A stretch of DNA of 64,000 bases, from contig CP013099.1 of the NCBI GenBank assembly GCA_001447805.1, positions 2,179,181-2,243,180 on the forward strand, written 5' to 3'. A model generated the notes under the pieces. The model saw nothing but the letters and a program-made list of their open reading frames with translations. It was not told the origin of the DNA and did not search any database. Below, in pieces: positions 61,741 to 64,000 of this stretch. Each line of letters begins with the position of its first letter. The first letter of the stretch is position 1. The DNA is from Candidatus Tenderia electrophaga (GTDB lineage: Bacteria; Pseudomonadota; Gammaproteobacteria; Tenderiales; Tenderiaceae). Both the position numbers and the translations under genes were made by a program.

Positions 61741-63218
61741 TAATAGTAACCCAGCCCCAGCTGGATGTAATTGTCGTTGCGCAATAGATAACTGATGTCT
61801 TGCGGCTCCACCGCATGCAGACCGCGGTATTCCAGGGTCAGGCGCCAACTTTGGCCCAAGCGCCGACTGGCCTCGACACTGGAGCTGGTAGCGGTACCGT
61901 CGCGGTCGATAATGACGCCCATCAGGATCTCGCTGCTCTGCATATCGTTGAAGGCCCAGCGCAGCCCGAGCATGACATCGTCCTCGAAGGGCTGGGGGGC
62001 CTGCTCGCCGCGTTCGTCATAGAGATACTCAGCGATAAAGCCGAGATCGATGGCGCTGCGGAAGATGCCCACGCGGGTGTATTCGAAACCGGCCACCGCC
62101 TCGGTATAGCGCTGGTCCAACTCCCTGGTGGAGGTGGCCTCCAGCTTCCACAGCCACTCGCCCATAATCGCCTGGAGCGTCAGCCCGGTCTGATCGATGA
62201 GGTTGTAACGTGGGATCAACACCGGCTGGCCTTGGGCATTCAGACCCGGGACGAAGCGCGGATCGCGGCCGGTGCCTGAGAAATGGGACACGCCGATATC
62301 CCAGTCGCCGATGTAGTGTGACCAGCGCACGGCCCAATCCAGATGATTTTCTTCATCCGGCGATTCGTAGATGGCGTCCTGCTCGGTGTCCACCACCAAC
62401 GGTCCGCGCAGGCGTCCCTCCTCGCCGGGAAAGCTGCGCTCGCGAAACAGCGGCAGGGCAAAGACGTCAAACGTGCCCCAATCGCTGAACCAGCTGAGGT
62501 TCGCCATGGGCTGACCCAGCTTGTCCTCTTCATCGGTGTTTTCCACCAGATCCACCTGATTGATCACATCCACCAGGTGGCGCGACTCGGTCACACCCCA
62601 GAACACCTTGCCCACGCCCAGGCGCAGCTCCCAGTCGTCCCAGGCATTGAGCCACATCAGTTCGCGGATATCGGCGTGGTTGCGCTCCTCGTCCGCATCG
62701 CCGACGCGCACGAAGGGCACGAAGGTGAGACTGCTGCTGCGCTGATTCCAGCTGATATGAAATTCGGGCTGGATCGCCAGCGAGGCAGTGGTCTCGTGCT
62801 GCTCGGTACTATAGAGCGGCGCGTCGGTGAAGTGGCGCACTTCGCCCGCCAGGGAACCGGAATAGGTGGTCCGGAAAGTGGGCGGCTTGGGCGGTTTTGG
62901 TTTGGGTGGCGCCGGGTAACGCTTTACCGCCGCCGACCAACCCACGTCGGCCAGGCGGTTCTTGTCATACAAGGCTTCGCGGCTGCGCGCATACGGCCCT
63001 ACCAGCACCACGAAGGCGGGACGGCCGATCACCTCGACTTGGCGTTGCGAGACATTGAACCCAAAGGACTCGATCTGCTGGCGGATGCCGGTGGCCGTGG
63101 CAGCATCGGAAAACACCCCGATCTGCAGGTAAAAGCGCTCCTCGGCCTGAGCGACCAAGGCTGCCAGGCCGAGCATGACACCCAGCACCAGGCGTGGCCA
63201 ATAAGACTTACGCGACAT
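61737..63218 (-). CDS. SPOR-domain/outer-membrane beta-barrel fusion
   Basis: A 493-residue exported protein. Signal peptide (1-25, cleavage after AQA), then a SPOR domain (about 27-100: FYLQIGVFSDAATATGIRQQ, IGRPAFVVLVGPYARSREA), a proline/lysine linker (PAPPKPKPPKPP, 102-113) and a predicted beta-barrel (about 114-493). The barrel has alternating hydrophobic strands, many Trp/Tyr/Asp residues and a C-terminal aromatic LGLGYYY as required for insertion by BAM. SPOR domains bind denuded peptidoglycan glycans. It is 16 bases downstream of a LolA-like gene and is probably co-transcribed. Confidence 0.85.
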   Translation of the reverse strand: MSRKSYWPRLVLGVMLGLAALVAQAEERFYLQIGVFSDAATATGIRQQIESFGFNVSQRQVEVIGRPAFVVLVGPYARSREALYDKNRLADVGWSAAVKRYPAPPKPKPPKPPTFRTTYSGSLAGEVRHFTDAPLYSTEQHETTASLAIQPEFHISWNQRSSSLTFVPFVRVGDADEERNHADIRELMWLNAWDDWELRLGVGKVFWGVTESRHLVDVINQVDLVENTDEEDKLGQPMANLSWFSDWGTFDVFALPLFRERSFPGEEGRLRGPLVVDTEQDAIYESPDEENHLDWAVRWSHYIGDWDIGVSHFSGTGRDPRFVPGLNAQGQPVLIPRYNLIDQTGLTLQAIMGEWLWKLEATSTRELDQRYTEAVAGFEYTRVGIFRSAIDLGFIAEYLYDERGEQAPQPFEDDVMLGLRWAFNDMQSSEILMGVIIDRDGTATSSSVEASRRLGQSWRLTLEYRGLHAVEPQDISYLLRNDNYIQLGLGYYY

Positions 63219-63234
63219 AATCTCGATGTTAGGT

Positions 63235-64000
63235 TTAGCGCAGCCGTCTCAAGTCGTTCACCTCAAAATCATCTTCCGTCAGACCGGTGCGAAAACGGTA
63301 GTTCTTCCAGACGATGCGGGTGGTCTTGCCAGTCTGATGATTCTCCATGAACATCTCGCTGGGACGCCAGTGGTTCTCGAGGTATTTCTTGTAACCGATG
63401 AAGGTCAGCGTCTTGAGCAGGGCATTCTTGCGATCATAGTAAACGGTCTTCTGGGGCCGATATTCCTGTTTATCGATCCAGGTCACCTGGCGCGTGTAGC
63501 CGGAATACTCATCCACCGGATAGCGCTCCACCACAAAGCATTCCAGCTTGCCGCAGGCCTCGTCACGCAGGTATTTGTAGGTGTATTTCTCCACCTCCTG
63601 CGAGCCGATATCTTCATAAGCGAATTCACTGCCCATGTAGGGGCCCGATTTGTTGCGCGAGGCGATACGCTTGACGCGTTTCAGGGCCGGCAGATAAAGC
63701 CATTGGTCATCCGGTTCCACCTTGTGGGAATAGGTCATCATGGCGGTCCCCTTGACGTCCGCCGGCTCGTCGAAGATGGACAGGCCTTTGTCGCCGTCCC
63801 CTTCCACCTCCAGGCCCCAGACCCTCACCTCGCGGCGGCTTTCGTCGCCCTGGGCGTTCTTGAGGATCATTTCCATCTCGGCCTTGAAATCGTCGAAGCC
63901 GTTGGCGCGCCGATCCGACTCCTCGGCGATTTCCAGGCCGCGCTCCTCAGGCGTTTGGGCCAGCGCCTGCACGGGCGTCAGCAGGCTTCCCAGCAATACC
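63235..64000 (-). CDS. LolA-like outer-membrane lipoprotein-sorting protein, start outside window
   Basis: The frame is open to the right edge, which cuts the signal peptide (VLLGSLLTPVQALAQT is visible). About 255 residues are present. Family segments are DVKGTAMMTYSHKVEPDD, QWLYLPALKRVKRIASRNKS, GPYMGSEFAYEDIG and the C-terminal DDFEVNDLRRLR, matching the TP0789-type LolA-like group. The paired barrel gene downstream suggests a small system delivering lipids or lipoproteins to the outer membrane. A TTG at 63996 is not taken as the start. Confidence 0.88.
   Translation of the reverse strand, partial: VLLGSLLTPVQALAQTPEERGLEIAEESDRRANGFDDFKAEMEMILKNAQGDESRREVRVWGLEVEGDGDKGLSIFDEPADVKGTAMMTYSHKVEPDDQWLYLPALKRVKRIASRNKSGPYMGSEFAYEDIGSQEVEKYTYKYLRDEACGKLECFVVERYPVDEYSGYTRQVTWIDKQEYRPQKTVYYDRKNALLKTLTFIGYKKYLENHWRPSEMFMENHQTGKTTRIVWKNYRFRTGLTEDDFEVNDLRRLR

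Overview
The window looks like chromosomal core DNA of a gammaproteobacterium with fairly high GC. Evidence for this is FtsK, ZipA, Aat, HflD, CysZ, ClpS/ClpA and NADP-type Icd, plus gene order that follows Escherichia coli in long blocks (rarA-lolA-ftsK-trxB; aat-infA-clpA-clpS-cspD; icd-rluE-nudJ; mnmA-hflD-purB). It is not an enterobacterium: it has SMC instead of MukB, a Bpt leucyltransferase, a MutL with the endonuclease motif, a short FtsK and a Pseudomonas-like zur-znuCB/znuA arrangement. A CbbY-type phosphatase and an FGGY kinase resembling D-ribulose kinases would fit an autotrophic relative such as a Chromatiales-type bacterium, but that is inference.

Layout. 1-3.6 kb: yheS (runs off the left edge), a badly frameshifted endonuclease IV pseudogene and an unknown exported protein. 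3.6-7.6 kb, minus strand: crcB-DUF190-serS-cysG-DUF924. 7.8-12 kb, minus strand: ftsK-lolA-rarA. 12.3-20.2 kb: trxB, a PilZ protein, an N-degron locus (aat, bpt, infA, then clpA/clpS on the other strand), a cold-shock protein and icd. 20.3-21.3 kb: rluE/nudJ. 21.3-30.5 kb interrupts the E. coli-like order. It holds a Crp/Fnr regulator with a small membrane protein, RhlE-like helicase, a LolA-like protein, a quinone-reductase/UbiA fusion, the Zur-controlled zinc uptake genes, a helical repeat protein and the remnant of an iron permease with a Fur-like box. 30.6-33.7 kb: mnmA-hflD-purB, followed by a CRP-like site and a candidate small RNA. 33.9-36.4 kb: a PLD-like protein, an orphan secretin-domain protein and a Cu/Zn permease. 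36.5-44.8 kb, minus strand: smc-zipA-tsaE-amiC-mutL. 45-50.8 kb: queF, FGGY kinase, cysZ, deaD and an MFS transporter. 50.8-54.8 kb: a PsbP-like anchored protein, an aminotransferase, cbbY, dksA with a histone-H1-like tail, and DUF3579. 55-61.7 kb: acs, a 720-base gap with a strong promoter-terminator pair (candidate small RNA), a very large phosphorylase-kinase-like GH15 protein, tRNA-Asn and an Smr nuclease. 61.7-64 kb, minus strand: a SPOR-domain/beta-barrel fusion and a LolA-like protein cut by the right edge.

Themes. Targeted proteolysis (both leucyltransferases, the ClpS adaptor, the ClpA unfoldase), cell division and envelope assembly (FtsK, ZipA, SMC, AmiC, LolA and two LolA-like proteins, SPOR-barrel), metal homeostasis (Znu/Zur, SO_0444-type exporter, dead iron permease), and carbon control (Acs, CRP-like site, CbbY). 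The most novel-looking elements are the quinone reductase-UbiA fusion (24852-26408), two candidate small RNAs (33769-33875 and about 57091-57290), the SPOR-barrel protein and the DksA with an H1-like tail. All functions are read from sequence only; no database search was run.
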